Assembly: GCA_903903945.1 (NCBI GenBank)
Contig: CAIVAP010000253.1
Location: 1 to 32,969 of the forward strand
Direction of reading: 5' to 3'
From: an uncultured bacterium
GTDB taxonomy: Bacteria; Zixibacteria; MSB-5A5; CAIYYT01
DNA: 32,969 nucleotides
The number at the start of each line of letters is the position of its first letter. Positions within the stretch are counted from its first letter, which is position 1. The position numbers and the translations under genes were made by a program. Shown here one piece after another: positions 1-9,727 of the stretch. The notes under the pieces were generated by a model. The model did not search any database, was not told the DNA's origin, and saw only the letters and a program-made list of their open reading frames with translations.

Positions 1-105
1 AGGCTGTATCGCGAACGGGGAAGAATTGATGAAGCCCTCAAAATTCTGGAGAAACTGTTCGTGCAGCAACAACAGCAACAAGGGGCGGTCAGGCAGCAAA
101 CCTAG
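1..105 (+). CDS. C-terminal fragment of a protein with a TPR-like end (RLYRERGRIDEALKILEKLFVQQQQQQGAVRQQT*), truncated by window start
   Basis: Frame 1 is open from base 1 to TAG at 103-105. 'LYRERGRIDEALKILEKL' resembles a TPR helix pair and is followed by a Gln-rich tail. Confidence 0.55.
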   Translation, partial: RLYRERGRIDEALKILEKLFVQQQQQQGAVRQQT

Positions 106-188
106 ATCTGCATCGTCCTTGCCATTGAGCGCACCGACCAGCCGGCTTTGTCGCATTAGAACCAGTCACACCTTCACTGCTGTAGTAA

Positions 189-2801
189 ATGACTGACAAA
201 CAAACTCCGCTTCTGGAGCAGTATTTCCGCATCAAGAGTCAACATCCGGATAAGATTCTCTTCTTCCGCATGGGGGACTTCTATGAAATGTTTGGTGAGG
301 ATGCAGAAATTGCCGCGCCAATTTTGGGGATCGCATTAACTTCCCGCGCCCACGGCAAAACCACGCGTATGCCGTTGGCCGGAGTGCCGTATCATGCCGC
401 CGAGAAATACCTGTCGCAACTAATCAAGGCCGGTCTCAAAGTCGCCATCTGCGAACAAACGGAAGATCCCAAATTAGCCAAAGGGTTGGTCAAACGGGAG
501 GTGATTGAGATTATCACGCCGGGTACGGTTACGGTCGACAGCGCTTTGCCGCAGTCTGAAGAAAACATGGTGGTTTCGATCTTTGGCGAGTCCAAAGGTG
601 ATCTCGGTATGGCGGCGGTTGAGATCACGACCGGTCGCGTTATCGTCTATCAGGGGGACTGGGAATCGACCTTCGACAAGATCGAATCGCTTTGCCCGCA
701 CGAAGTACTGATTGCTGACGGGAGTTTCAATTTGCTTGCTCCGAGACTGGCGCGTCTGGCCGCTCAAATCACTCGCACTGAAGATTGGAAATTCCAGTTT
801 GACGATGCCTCACTGCGAATCAGGAAGCATTATCAGGTTCACTCATTGGAAGCATTCGAGTTGACGGCGTTTCCGTATGCGGTTTCGGCGCTGGGTGGGT
901 TGCTTGCTTACATAGAGGAAATCAAGTTCGTGGTTCCTCAACATTTGAACCCGCCACGACTGGCTGACGATGCGGATCAAGTCTATCTGGACGCCGCCAC
1001 GATTCGGAATCTGGAAATTCTGCAGCCAAACACCGGTGACAGGAAAGAACATGCGCTCCTGGGACTCCTTGATTTCTGCCTCACCGCAGGTGGCAAACGG
1101 TTGCTGGCGCGCTGGCTGACGGCGCCACTAAAGAACATCGAGCGGATCAAAAACCGCTTGCAATCTGTCGAGCGGCTATTGCACGACGATAATCTGCGGC
1201 AGCAACTCACAGACGTTCTGAGTGGATTCGCTGATTTGGAGCGGCTCTCCGGAAAGCTCGGTTATCGCAAAGCGAATCCGCGCGATCTTATACAACTCAA
1301 GACAAGTCTGCGGCAACTTCCGACAATTGTGCAGTTTCTTTCGGAGGCCAAGACCGTGCTCTTTGCCGACATCGCCGCCAAGCTTCCTGATCTTACCGAA
1401 GTCGCTCGATTGGTTGACAGCGCGATCAAGGACGATCCTCCGTATCTGATTAATGGCGGTTCTCTTATCAAGGAGGGCTACGACGAACAGCTTGATCAAC
1501 TCAAGGCATCGATTGCGGATGCCGTCGACTACATCGCCGGCTTGCAGGAGACGCTGCGCCGCCAGACCGGTATTCCGTCGCTGAAAGTTGGCTACAACTC
1601 GGTCTTCGGCTATTATATCGAAGTCACCAAGCCTCATTTAGCTCTGACGCCGTCGAGTTTCGTCCGCAAACAGACGCTGGTCAATGCGGAACGTTTCATA
1701 ACGACGGAGCTCAAGGAGAGGGAAGAAGTGATTCTCGCGGCGGAAGAGAAAATCAACAAGCTCGAAGAAGATATTTTCCTGCGAGTGCGCGACCAGATTT
1801 CAGAGCATGTGGACGAAATCAATGTTGCCGGACAGGCAATCAGTGCTGTGGACGTGTTGTTGTCTTATGCCACGGCCGCGCGTCGCTACAACTATAGCAA
1901 ACCCGAACTCAATGACTCTCATCGCATCGAGATCACCGAGGGACGTCATCCGGTGATTGAACAACTCTTGCCAAGGGGTGACTTTGTGGGAAACGATACC
2001 TGCCTCGATATCGCCGCCGAGCAAGTTCAACTGCTGACCGGACCAAACATGGCCGGCAAATCGACTTATCTGCGACAGGTTGGGCTGATTGTCATTATGG
2101 CACAGGCCGGCTCATTTGTACCGGCGGACAGGGCAGTTATCGGAATCGTCGATCGAGTGTTCACGCGCGTCGGAGCTTCCGATCGTCTGGCGTTAGGTGA
2201 ATCGACATTCTTAGTAGAGATGAACGAGACCTCGCGTATCCTGAGCAACGCAACGCGACAGAGTCTGATCCTGCTCGATGAAGTCGGGCGCGGGACATCA
2301 ACCTACGACGGTTTGGCAATTGCCTGGGCGCTGTGCGAGATGTTGCATGAAGACTCGCAACTGCAATCCCGCACGATCTTCGCGACTCACTTCCACGAAC
2401 TAACCGAGCTGGCGTCTCTCTTTGGGCGTATCCGTAATTATCAGGTGCAGGTCAAACGTCATCGCGACAAAATTATCTTTCTGCGCAAGGTAGTTCCGGG
2501 TGGTTGTGACGACAGCTTTGGTATTGAAGTCGCCAAACTTGCGGGTGTTCCCGACAAGTTGACCGGACGGGCGAAGGAAATACTCAAGGAACTGGAAGAA
2601 GGAAGCTTCGAACCGCTGAAAGCTCGTTCGAAGAAGAACCTGATGCGCACAAACCAGCTTGGTCTTTTTGGCGGGGAACCTTCGCCAACCGCCGAGCGTA
2701 TGCGAGATATTGTTGTTGAACAGCTCACGCCGATAGAAGCGCTCAACTTGCTCGTGGAGCTCAAGCAGATCGCAGATGAGGAAAATGGCGCCAAAGATTA
2801 G
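189..2801 (+). CDS. mutS: DNA mismatch repair protein MutS
   Basis: 870 aa. N-terminal FFRMGDFYEMF mismatch-recognition motif, Walker A TGPNMAGKSTYLRQ, LLDEVGRGTSTYDG and FATHFHELT. C-terminal QLGLF is a putative beta-clamp motif. Confidence 0.98.
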   Translation: MTDKQTPLLEQYFRIKSQHPDKILFFRMGDFYEMFGEDAEIAAPILGIALTSRAHGKTTRMPLAGVPYHAAEKYLSQLIKAGLKVAICEQTEDPKLAKGLVKREVIEIITPGTVTVDSALPQSEENMVVSIFGESKGDLGMAAVEITTGRVIVYQGDWESTFDKIESLCPHEVLIADGSFNLLAPRLARLAAQITRTEDWKFQFDDASLRIRKHYQVHSLEAFELTAFPYAVSALGGLLAYIEEIKFVVPQHLNPPRLADDADQVYLDAATIRNLEILQPNTGDRKEHALLGLLDFCLTAGGKRLLARWLTAPLKNIERIKNRLQSVERLLHDDNLRQQLTDVLSGFADLERLSGKLGYRKANPRDLIQLKTSLRQLPTIVQFLSEAKTVLFADIAAKLPDLTEVARLVDSAIKDDPPYLINGGSLIKEGYDEQLDQLKASIADAVDYIAGLQETLRRQTGIPSLKVGYNSVFGYYIEVTKPHLALTPSSFVRKQTLVNAERFITTELKEREEVILAAEEKINKLEEDIFLRVRDQISEHVDEINVAGQAISAVDVLLSYATAARRYNYSKPELNDSHRIEITEGRHPVIEQLLPRGDFVGNDTCLDIAAEQVQLLTGPNMAGKSTYLRQVGLIVIMAQAGSFVPADRAVIGIVDRVFTRVGASDRLALGESTFLVEMNETSRILSNATRQSLILLDEVGRGTSTYDGLAIAWALCEMLHEDSQLQSRTIFATHFHELTELASLFGRIRNYQVQVKRHRDKIIFLRKVVPGGCDDSFGIEVAKLAGVPDKLTGRAKEILKELEEGSFEPLKARSKKNLMRTNQLGLFGGEPSPTAERMRDIVVEQLTPIEALNLLVELKQIADEENGAKD

Positions 2802-4638
2802 GCTGTTGCCGGATGTTCTGATTAACAAAATCGCAGCCGGTGAAGTGATTGAAAGACCAGCCTCGGTTGTCAAGGAACTGGTTGAGAATGCTCTTGACGC
2901 CGGAGCCACGTCCGTAACCGTCAACATCTCCGAGGGTGGGCTGGCACTAATTGAAGTCACCGACAATGGCTGCGGTATGACGCCGGACGATCTCAAGCTG
3001 GCCATCTGCCGTCACGCGACCAGCAAAATCGAAAAACCGGAAGACCTCTTTGATATCCATTCGTTCGGTTTTCGAGGGGAGGCGTTGCCATCGATTACTT
3101 CTGTATCCCAGTGCACGATAAAATCGCGAATGCGCGACGCTACGAGCGGCTATCTGCTTGAGATTTCCGGTGGCAAATTGACTGAGGAATCTGAAACCGG
3201 CTGTGATCATGGCACATTCATCGCCGTGCGCAACTTGTTTTTTAACACACCGGCGCGCCGCAAGTTTTTGAGATCACCATCCTCGGAAGTGCGACGCGTG
3301 GTGGAAGTTGTCGAATCTCTGGCTGTCAGCAATCCGCAAACGGAGTTCGTGGTCGATTCCGACAACCAGCGGCTAATTGACTTAGCCACTGCTACTGACA
3401 GAATAGAACGAGCCAAGCAACTGTTTGGTATCTCTTTGGCGGATAAGTTCGTGCGGGGCGAACGTAGCGGTGACGGATTGCACCTGGAAGTCTACCTATC
3501 CAAACCGGAAATCTGCCGACGCAATCGCTCGCGAGTAATGATCCTGGTCAATAACCGCCGCATCGAATCAAAAGCGCTGTTTGCCTCCCTAACCTCGGCC
3601 TACGGTGAATTCTTGACACATGGCATGTATCCTCAGGGCGCAGTGTTCATTACGATCGAACCGTCGCTGGTTGATGTCAACGTTCATCCGGCCAAATCAG
3701 AAGTGCGCTTTGCTGACGAACGAATCATTTTTCACACCCTATATCATCTAGTCAGAGAGTCCTTGCTTGGCGGTAGTGCTTTGCCGGGAGCTTTTGGTCT
3801 GGGTCAGTCACGCGGTTCCGGCAGTTCAACGCAGTTAGGTCATCAGGGCGCTACCCGACAGTCGGTCCGCGACTTCTTCGGTCAATCGACTTCAGCGGCA
3901 GTTCAATCGGAGGAGTCGTTGGCAACGATCTTTGGCAAACCTGCGGCGGATAACGCAGATCACACACATTCCCACTTCGAAGAGGCTGTGGCACATGGAG
4001 CCTCTGCCCCAACAGAGGAAACGGGTTCGCCCTCAGCGGCTTACGTTACCCGCAAGGCGCTGGGAATCAGCGGGGAAGTCAGATTTCAGCAATTGGCTTT
4101 GATGTATGTCGTTGCGCTCACGGCGGACAGTGTCTTCATAATTGACCAGCACGCAGCCCACGAGCGAATCCTTTACGAGATGGCTATGAAGTCGCTCGCG
4201 GCACGCACGATTACCGGCCAGCAGTTGCTATTTCCAGTGCCGATTCACCTTGAACCGAATGATTTCTATACCTTTAGCCAGGAGCAAGACACCTTCGCGG
4301 CTCTTGGATTTTTGCTGGAAAGTTTCGGCCCTCGACAACTTCAGTTGACGGCGGCTCCAGCGATCCTGGCTGGAAAAAATCCGGAGATTCTATTTAGGGA
4401 ACTACTGGATGATTTCGGGGGGATTACGGGTGACAGCCAGAAACGCTTCCAGAAAAAAGCCGCCTCGTTTGCCTGCCGAGGCGCGCTGATGGCTGGTGAC
4501 CGGATGGATGATCCCGGCATGAGGGCGCTCTTTTCGGGTTTGCTGGCGGCAGAGAATCCTTATGTCTGCCCCCACGGCAGACCGACCATGATTCGGCTTT
4601 CAAAGGATGAACTTGATGTCCGCTTCGGCAGGATCTGA
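2776..4638 (+). CDS. mutL: DNA mismatch repair endonuclease MutL
   Basis: GHKL motifs (ELVENALDAG, DNGCGM, GFRGEAL), DQHAAHERILYE matching DQHA(x)2E(x)4E, and C-terminal ACRGA and CPHGRP. Overlaps the mutS end; an alternative ATG lies at 2785. Confidence 0.97.
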   Translation: MRKMAPKIRLLPDVLINKIAAGEVIERPASVVKELVENALDAGATSVTVNISEGGLALIEVTDNGCGMTPDDLKLAICRHATSKIEKPEDLFDIHSFGFRGEALPSITSVSQCTIKSRMRDATSGYLLEISGGKLTEESETGCDHGTFIAVRNLFFNTPARRKFLRSPSSEVRRVVEVVESLAVSNPQTEFVVDSDNQRLIDLATATDRIERAKQLFGISLADKFVRGERSGDGLHLEVYLSKPEICRRNRSRVMILVNNRRIESKALFASLTSAYGEFLTHGMYPQGAVFITIEPSLVDVNVHPAKSEVRFADERIIFHTLYHLVRESLLGGSALPGAFGLGQSRGSGSSTQLGHQGATRQSVRDFFGQSTSAAVQSEESLATIFGKPAADNADHTHSHFEEAVAHGASAPTEETGSPSAAYVTRKALGISGEVRFQQLALMYVVALTADSVFIIDQHAAHERILYEMAMKSLAARTITGQQLLFPVPIHLEPNDFYTFSQEQDTFAALGFLLESFGPRQLQLTAAPAILAGKNPEILFRELLDDFGGITGDSQKRFQKKAASFACRGALMAGDRMDDPGMRALFSGLLAAENPYVCPHGRPTMIRLSKDELDVRFGRI

Positions 4639-5563
4639 CAGATTGATTATCCCGGCGATGGTTGGTGCGACTGCCGTGGGCAAGACGGCAGTGGCATTGG
4701 AGTTGGCAAAGCAGCTTGATCTTGAAATCGTCTCCTGCGATTCACGCCAAATATATAAGTATCTTGACATTGGCACGGCCAAACCGACCCCAAGAGAACT
4801 TGGCGGTCAGCCGTATCATCTTATAGATTTCGTTGAACCCGATCGTTTGTACTCGGCCGTTCGCTACAGAGACGCTGCAAGAGACGCGATCGCCGACATT
4901 GTTGGAAGAGGCAAAGTACCGCTGATTGTGGGGGGTGCTGGCCTATATCTTAAAGCATTAATTTCGGGTTTTTTCACAACTCCAGAGGCTGATGCGTCTT
5001 ATAGAGAGGAGTTGTCAAGGCTAGACCCAGAGGAGTTGCACGTCCGACTGGAGGGGATTGACCCAGAGACGGCGGCGGAAGTGCCTGTAGGTAATAGGGT
5101 TAGGATGATCAGGGCGCTTGAGATTTTCCACATGACCGGCAGACCGAAATCCGAACTGAAGCGAACCGGGGCTTACCCGAGCAATGATTTCGAGTTTCGG
5201 GTTTTCTGGCTAACCCTTGATCGCAAAAAACTTTATCAATTAATAAATCTACGGGTCGATAAAATGTTTAGGGAAGGACTAATGAGCGAAGTTGAAACAT
5301 TGGTTAATATGGGTTATGGAAATTCCCCGGTTTTGACAGGTACCGTCGGCTACAAAGAGGCGTTAGAGCATCTCAGCAGCCAACTAACGCTTGATCAGTG
5401 TCTCCAGTTGATCAAGCAGAAGACGCGTAACTATGCCAAGCGGCAGATTACCTGGTTCAAGAAAGCGGATAACCAGGTTTTCGTAGATGGGGACAAGCCC
5501 GGTTGGAAGGATTTTCTTTTTGCCGAGATTGACAAATTAAAACTTGACAGCAAATTGCTGTAA
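4607..5563 (+). CDS. miaA: tRNA dimethylallyltransferase MiaA
   Basis: P-loop GATAVGKT, SCDSRQIYKYLDIGTAKPT, GGAGLYLKAL, YAKRQITWFKK. Alternative ATG at 4616 with an AAAGGA-like RBS. Confidence 0.96.
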   Translation: MNLMSASAGSDRLIIPAMVGATAVGKTAVALELAKQLDLEIVSCDSRQIYKYLDIGTAKPTPRELGGQPYHLIDFVEPDRLYSAVRYRDAARDAIADIVGRGKVPLIVGGAGLYLKALISGFFTTPEADASYREELSRLDPEELHVRLEGIDPETAAEVPVGNRVRMIRALEIFHMTGRPKSELKRTGAYPSNDFEFRVFWLTLDRKKLYQLINLRVDKMFREGLMSEVETLVNMGYGNSPVLTGTVGYKEALEHLSSQLTLDQCLQLIKQKTRNYAKRQITWFKKADNQVFVDGDKPGWKDFLFAEIDKLKLDSKLL

Positions 5564-5614
5564 GTCATATCTTCCAACGGCTTACATGTTTCGGTAGCAG
5601 GGAGAAAACTGAAG

Positions 5615-7681
5615 ATGACAAGATTCTTACTGATTCTAATGATGGTGACAGTGTTGCTGGCGGGATGTTCTTCAGTTGTCAGAGATAGATCAACTATGGG
5701 GGACATTCCAGCCAAGTGGGCGGCGACTGCTGAAGACGAGACTGCCAATAGCGGTGTCGACTCCTTGAAGGACGCGGCGGATGAAGAAGATCAGCAGGCT
5801 CAACAGGTCATGGAAGAGATTCGTCTGGCAGAGGAATACTACGCTTACGGCGTACAGGCCAATGGCGCCGAACGCTGGCAAGAGGCTCAATATAATTTCG
5901 AGAAGGCGCTTTCGTTGCTGTCGGAACTCAATATCGACAGGGAAGATAAGAGTGCGGCTGGTTATAGCTACGGCAAACTGATTGACGACATTCGCGCAGA
6001 ATACAAGCTTACGCTGCTTTATCTCGCGACGATTCCCGGCGAAGCATCCAGTCAGGCTTTCGTCGACCGTTTTGGTGAAATCGACGACTTCGGCAAGCTG
6101 AAGGACGAGAAAGTCATTACCACTGTAGACACTCATCAGGAATATGATATTCCAGTGGTTGTCAACGACCAGGTTGAAAACTGCATCGTCTATTTCCAGA
6201 CGATTGCCCGTGATTTCTTTCAGGCGGCTCTGACTCGCAGCGGTCGGTACACTTCCCTGATGATGAAAATCCTTGAGGAGGAACGTGTTCCGCGTGATCT
6301 GGTCTATTTGCCGATGATCGAATCGGGGTTCAAGACCAATGCCTATTCGTGGGCAAGCGCCGTCGGTCCGTGGCAGTTTATCAGTTCTACCGGTCGACGC
6401 TTTGGTATGGAACGTGATTGGTGGCTCGATGAGCGACGCGATTTCGAGAAATCCACGCGCGGCGCGGCGCGGTATCTCAGGTATCTCTATGAGCGATACG
6501 GGGATTGGTACTTGGCGCTGGCAGCCTATAACGCCGGCGAGGGCAAGGTTGACCAAGTTATCAAACGCGACGGAACAACGGACTACTGGCACATGTCGCA
6601 CTTAAAGCGCGAAACCAGGGACTACGTACCGCTATTTCTTTCATCGATGATCATAGCGAAGAATCCCGAGAAATATGGTTTTGTTCCGTTCTACGACGAT
6701 CCGTTGCAGTACGATGTTGTCACTGTCGACAAGCCGCTTGATCTCTATGAGGTCGCCAGCACGCTTGGCACAACCTATGATTATCTAAAGACGCTTAATC
6801 CCGAACTGCTGCGGAAGGTGACTCATCCGCATAAAGAAAGCTATGCCTTGCGAATTCCCTCTAACCAGAAAGAGAAATTCTGGGCCTCTTACGACCAGCT
6901 TGCTTCGGCTCGTTCCGCGACGCTGGTTCACCATACTATCGGCAAAGGTGAGACGATGTCGCTGATCGCCAAGCAATACAGCATCAGCACTCAGGCGCTG
7001 GCAGACGCTAATAACTTGAGCAAAAAGCAGCGACTGGCGGAAGGCCGGACTCTGCTGATCCCGGTGCCGCAATCGGCACGGGAGGATCGCCCGACCCAGC
7101 AGCTCAAACGTAAGAGTTACGATGCTCCTCATGCCACAGAAGGGGGATCGGATCTGTATGTGGTTCGTAAGGGCGACAGCATGGCGGACATTGCTTCAGC
7201 CCATGGCACTACTGTCAACCAACTTGTGATGGTCAATGGACTGGACAAGTCGTCGCGGATCTATCCGGGGCAGGTGCTCAACGTCGGCGTCAAGCGGTTC
7301 TCCCAAAGTCGGCAGAGTGCCAGCGCACCGCGCGCATCCAAATCACAGCACATCATGACCTACAAGGTTCGCGAGGGGGACTCGATGGATAAGTTGTCCA
7401 AGCAGTATGGTACGACTTCCGCGAATCTGGCGCTACTAAACGGCTTTGAGAACAATCGCCGCCTGCGAGTGGGACAATTGATCAATGTTCCGGCGCGCAG
7501 CAGCGTGGGCAGCAAAGCTAAGACAGCAGCCAGCATCCTTACGTATGTAGTAAAGGTTGGCGATACCCTGTGGGATATCGCGAGCGCATTTAGGTGCAGT
7601 GTCGAAGAAATTGTTAAACTTAATAACCTGACCTCACTGAAGCTCAACGTTGGAGACCGATTAAAGATCGCCAAGAGTTAA
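5615..7681 (+). CDS. Membrane-bound lytic murein transglycosylase (MltD-like) with four C-terminal LysM domains
   Basis: Lipoprotein signal (LLAGCSS). SLT domain (LPMIESGFKTNAYSWASAVGPWQFI, ALAAYNAGEGKV). Four LysM repeats starting near HHTIGKGETM, YVVRKGDSM, YKVREGDSM and YVVKVGDTL. Confidence 0.93.
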   Translation: MTRFLLILMMVTVLLAGCSSVVRDRSTMGDIPAKWAATAEDETANSGVDSLKDAADEEDQQAQQVMEEIRLAEEYYAYGVQANGAERWQEAQYNFEKALSLLSELNIDREDKSAAGYSYGKLIDDIRAEYKLTLLYLATIPGEASSQAFVDRFGEIDDFGKLKDEKVITTVDTHQEYDIPVVVNDQVENCIVYFQTIARDFFQAALTRSGRYTSLMMKILEEERVPRDLVYLPMIESGFKTNAYSWASAVGPWQFISSTGRRFGMERDWWLDERRDFEKSTRGAARYLRYLYERYGDWYLALAAYNAGEGKVDQVIKRDGTTDYWHMSHLKRETRDYVPLFLSSMIIAKNPEKYGFVPFYDDPLQYDVVTVDKPLDLYEVASTLGTTYDYLKTLNPELLRKVTHPHKESYALRIPSNQKEKFWASYDQLASARSATLVHHTIGKGETMSLIAKQYSISTQALADANNLSKKQRLAEGRTLLIPVPQSAREDRPTQQLKRKSYDAPHATEGGSDLYVVRKGDSMADIASAHGTTVNQLVMVNGLDKSSRIYPGQVLNVGVKRFSQSRQSASAPRASKSQHIMTYKVREGDSMDKLSKQYGTTSANLALLNGFENNRRLRVGQLINVPARSSVGSKAKTAASILTYVVKVGDTLWDIASAFRCSVEEIVKLNNLTSLKLNVGDRLKIAKS

Positions 7682-7690
7682 GGGATTAAC

Positions 7691-8599
7691 GTGGCACGGA
7701 CGCGGGATATAGTCATTGGCGTCATCATCGGGGGAAGCTTTCTGGTTTTCTTCCTGATAATGGCCATTACACTAATTTATGGCCGGTTTGGAGAAGCGGA
7801 CGGTTTCTCCGGACTGGGCAGCAAAGTTGCGATCGTCAATTTGAACGGCGTGATTGCGTCTTCCACCGAGATCGTCAGACAGCTCGACCGTTGGGGCAGG
7901 GACGATAATGTTCGCGCGATCGTGTTGCATATCAATTCCCCCGGCGGTGGCGTGGCGCCATCGCAGGAAATCTACGACAAGGTCATGAAAGTGCGCGCCA
8001 GTACCAGCAAACCGGTAGTGGTATCGATGTCCTCCGTGTGCGCCTCCGGAGGATACTATATCGCATGCGCTGCCGACAAGATCATGGCAGTGCCGGGAAC
8101 GGTCACCGGTTCGATCGGTGTCATTTTCGAATGGCCGGTTGTCAACAAGCTTTTGGATAAGGTTGGCGTTCAATATGAAACGATAAAGTCAGGCAAGGTG
8201 AAAGATGTCGGTTCTCCGTTTCGTGAAGCTAACGACACCGACCGAGCTATGCTGCAATCAGTTGTGGATGATACTTACGATCAGTTCGTGAGTGTCGTAT
8301 GCGAACGGCGCGGCATTCCGCGTGATTCGGCTGTAGCTATGGCGACCGGGGCAATCTTCACCGGCAGGCAGGCGCAGAAGCTGGGGCTGGTTGATTCGCT
8401 TGGCACTTTCGATGATGCCGTCGATTTGGCGGGCGAGCTATCGGGGTTGGGTAAGAATCCCAACCGCATCAAAGAGACTACGCGTCGGACAGTGACGATC
8501 TTCGATCTTCTGGGTAGCCTGACGAACATTGATTTGGGCAGACTTCTTGACAGCGGGCAGGATTTGGTGTCGCCAAAGCTGCAATACATATTCAACTAA
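7691..8599 (+). CDS. sppA: Short-form signal peptide peptidase SppA (S49)
   Basis: 302 aa with an N-terminal TM, NSPGGGVAPSQEIY, SSVCASGGYYIACAAD (Ser nucleophile) and SGKVKDVGSPFR (Lys). Confidence 0.93.
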   Translation: MARTRDIVIGVIIGGSFLVFFLIMAITLIYGRFGEADGFSGLGSKVAIVNLNGVIASSTEIVRQLDRWGRDDNVRAIVLHINSPGGGVAPSQEIYDKVMKVRASTSKPVVVSMSSVCASGGYYIACAADKIMAVPGTVTGSIGVIFEWPVVNKLLDKVGVQYETIKSGKVKDVGSPFREANDTDRAMLQSVVDDTYDQFVSVVCERRGIPRDSAVAMATGAIFTGRQAQKLGLVDSLGTFDDAVDLAGELSGLGKNPNRIKETTRRTVTIFDLLGSLTNIDLGRLLDSGQDLVSPKLQYIFN

Positions 8600-8697
8600 G
8601 GGTGAACGTGGACTGGCGGACGGAAAAAACACTGGCACGGAACTGAATAGGAGCATACTATAAATCGGTTGATGAAACTGAGGGAGGGTGACCCCAA

Positions 8698-8985
8698 ATG
8701 ACGAAGGCAGATTTGGTCGAGAAAGTCGCCGAAAGGACTGGATTGACCCGAACCGATGTGGCGGTAGTGGTCGATTCGTTTCTCGACACCATAAAGAAAT
8801 CGATGGAGGAGATGCAAAACATCGAAATCCGCGGTTTCGGCACCTTTAAGATCAAGTTGAGAAAAGCTCGCAAGGCGCGCAACCCGCGGACGGGAGATGA
8901 AGTTCCGGTACCGGACCGCAAGGTGCCGGTGTTCAAACCGTCGAACGAGTTCAAGGATCTGATCACCAAGCTACCATTGCAGTAG
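8698..8985 (+). CDS. HU/IHF-family DNA-binding protein
   Basis: 95 aa: TKADLVEKVAERTGL, IEIRGFGTFKI, RKARNPRTGDEV, PVFKPSNEFKDLI. Strong RBS (gagggagg). Confidence 0.95.
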   Translation: MTKADLVEKVAERTGLTRTDVAVVVDSFLDTIKKSMEEMQNIEIRGFGTFKIKLRKARKARNPRTGDEVPVPDRKVPVFKPSNEFKDLITKLPLQ

Positions 8986-9136
8986 AGGAGATCCGATCGA
9001 GTACAAGCGTTTAAGAGCGTAGAGTCTTCCCGATTCGTCTGTCAAGAGGTATATTCGGGCAGGGAATTTGGCTATTACTCCTTGCCATGGGGTCAAGGTA
9101 CTATCAGGCTAAGGGTTAACGAATCAATCTTTTTGC

Positions 9137-9165
9137 TTGCGCGGTTTTCTGATAAACGCTATACT
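9137..9165 (+). promoter_or_regulatory. Putative sigma70 promoter for the 30-aa ORF
   Basis: TTGCGC (9137-9142), 17-bp spacer, TATACT (9160-9165), upstream of RBS and ATG at 9203. Confidence 0.5.
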
Positions 9166-9202
9166 ACGTAGCTGAATTTAAGTGAACTCTTACGGAGGTT
9201 GA

Positions 9203-9295
9203 ATGCCCAGCGGCAAAAAACGTAAGCGTCAGAAGATCAAGACGCACAAGCGGAAAAAGAGAAGAAGACGCGATCGCCATAAAAAGAAGATCTAG
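9203..9295 (+). CDS. 30-aa highly basic AURKAIP1/COX24 (mS38/bS22-like) domain protein, putative small ribosomal component
   Basis: ATG at 9203 to TAG at 9293-9295: MPSGKKRKRQKIKTHKRKKRRRRDRHKKKI. RBS ACGGAGGTT at 9192-9200, promoter upstream and terminator immediately downstream. Resembles the bacterial AURKAIP1/COX24 domain family (KRKRxKxxxHKRKKRxRxxRHKKK). Missing from the ORF track because of its length. Confidence 0.85.
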   Translation: MPSGKKRKRQKIKTHKRKKRRRRDRHKKKI

Positions 9296-9300
9296 TTGAA

Positions 9301-9325
9301 ACGGGCACCGGTTGGTGCCCGTTTT
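9301..9325 (+). terminator. Intrinsic terminator after the 30-aa ORF
   Basis: Perfect 9-bp stem ACGGGCACC / GGTGCCCGT with GGTT loop, followed by TTTT. Confidence 0.88.
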
Positions 9326-9348
9326 CATTTCTACTTTTCGGATTCATC

Positions 9349-9403
9349 GTGGGTGCACGCCGTCCCCCCCTACGGTTCGTAGCGGCGCACGGCGTGCGCC
9401 TAT
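9349..9403. repeat. GC-rich imperfect inverted repeat / hairpin
   Basis: gtgggtgcacgccgtccccccctac (9349-9373) and gtagcggcgcacggcgtgcgcctat (9379-9403) are imperfect reverse complements around a 5-nt loop. Confidence 0.6.
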
Positions 9404-9486
9404 ATCTGTTGCGGCTGGTCTTAGCGGGGCGGGTTGAGTGTTGGGGGGGCGTAACCTGCCGCGTTCGCATCGGAGAGCACACACTA

Positions 9487-9598
9487 CTGGCAGGTCACAA
9501 TCCGGCCATTGCAGCGAACCATCGCGAATTTCACCAAAGAACGTTTCCGCAGGGTACAACGTCTCCCCTCCACAGCCTGCCGGATCAAGACCTGCCAG
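9487..9598. repeat. 112-bp inverted-repeat-bounded intergenic element
   Basis: Arms ctggcaggtcacaatccgg (9487-9505) and ccggatcaagacctgccag (9580-9598) match as inverted repeats at 16 of 19 positions. Confidence 0.65.
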
Positions 9599-9727
9599 AA
9601 CGACAAGTCCTGCACAAACTTCTGCTTGACATGCGGGTCCCCAAACAACACTTTTCCAAACACAAAAGTTGCAGTTCACGCTGAAGTGGAGACGTGCGAG
9701 TTTGGTTTTGTAAAGCAGGAGTATCTC

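Noticed and set aside
5690-6601. 303-aa ORF on the - strand
   Set aside because: Antisense to the SLT domain of the LysM transglycosylase; no recognisable domain.
8633-8661. TGGCAC before HU as a sigma54 -24 element
   Set aside because: No TTGC -12 element at proper spacing; at best a weak sigma70-like TGGCAC-N17-TACTAT promoter.
9344-9684. Overlapping 111-aa ORFs on both strands
   Set aside because: They lie in GC-rich repeat-derived sequence with inverted repeats and have no coherent protein features.
9509-9727. Upstream extension of the Ig-like lipoprotein ORF
   Set aside because: It would place 73 residues ahead of a clear lipoprotein signal peptide and runs through the inverted-repeat element; ATG 9728 is the better start.
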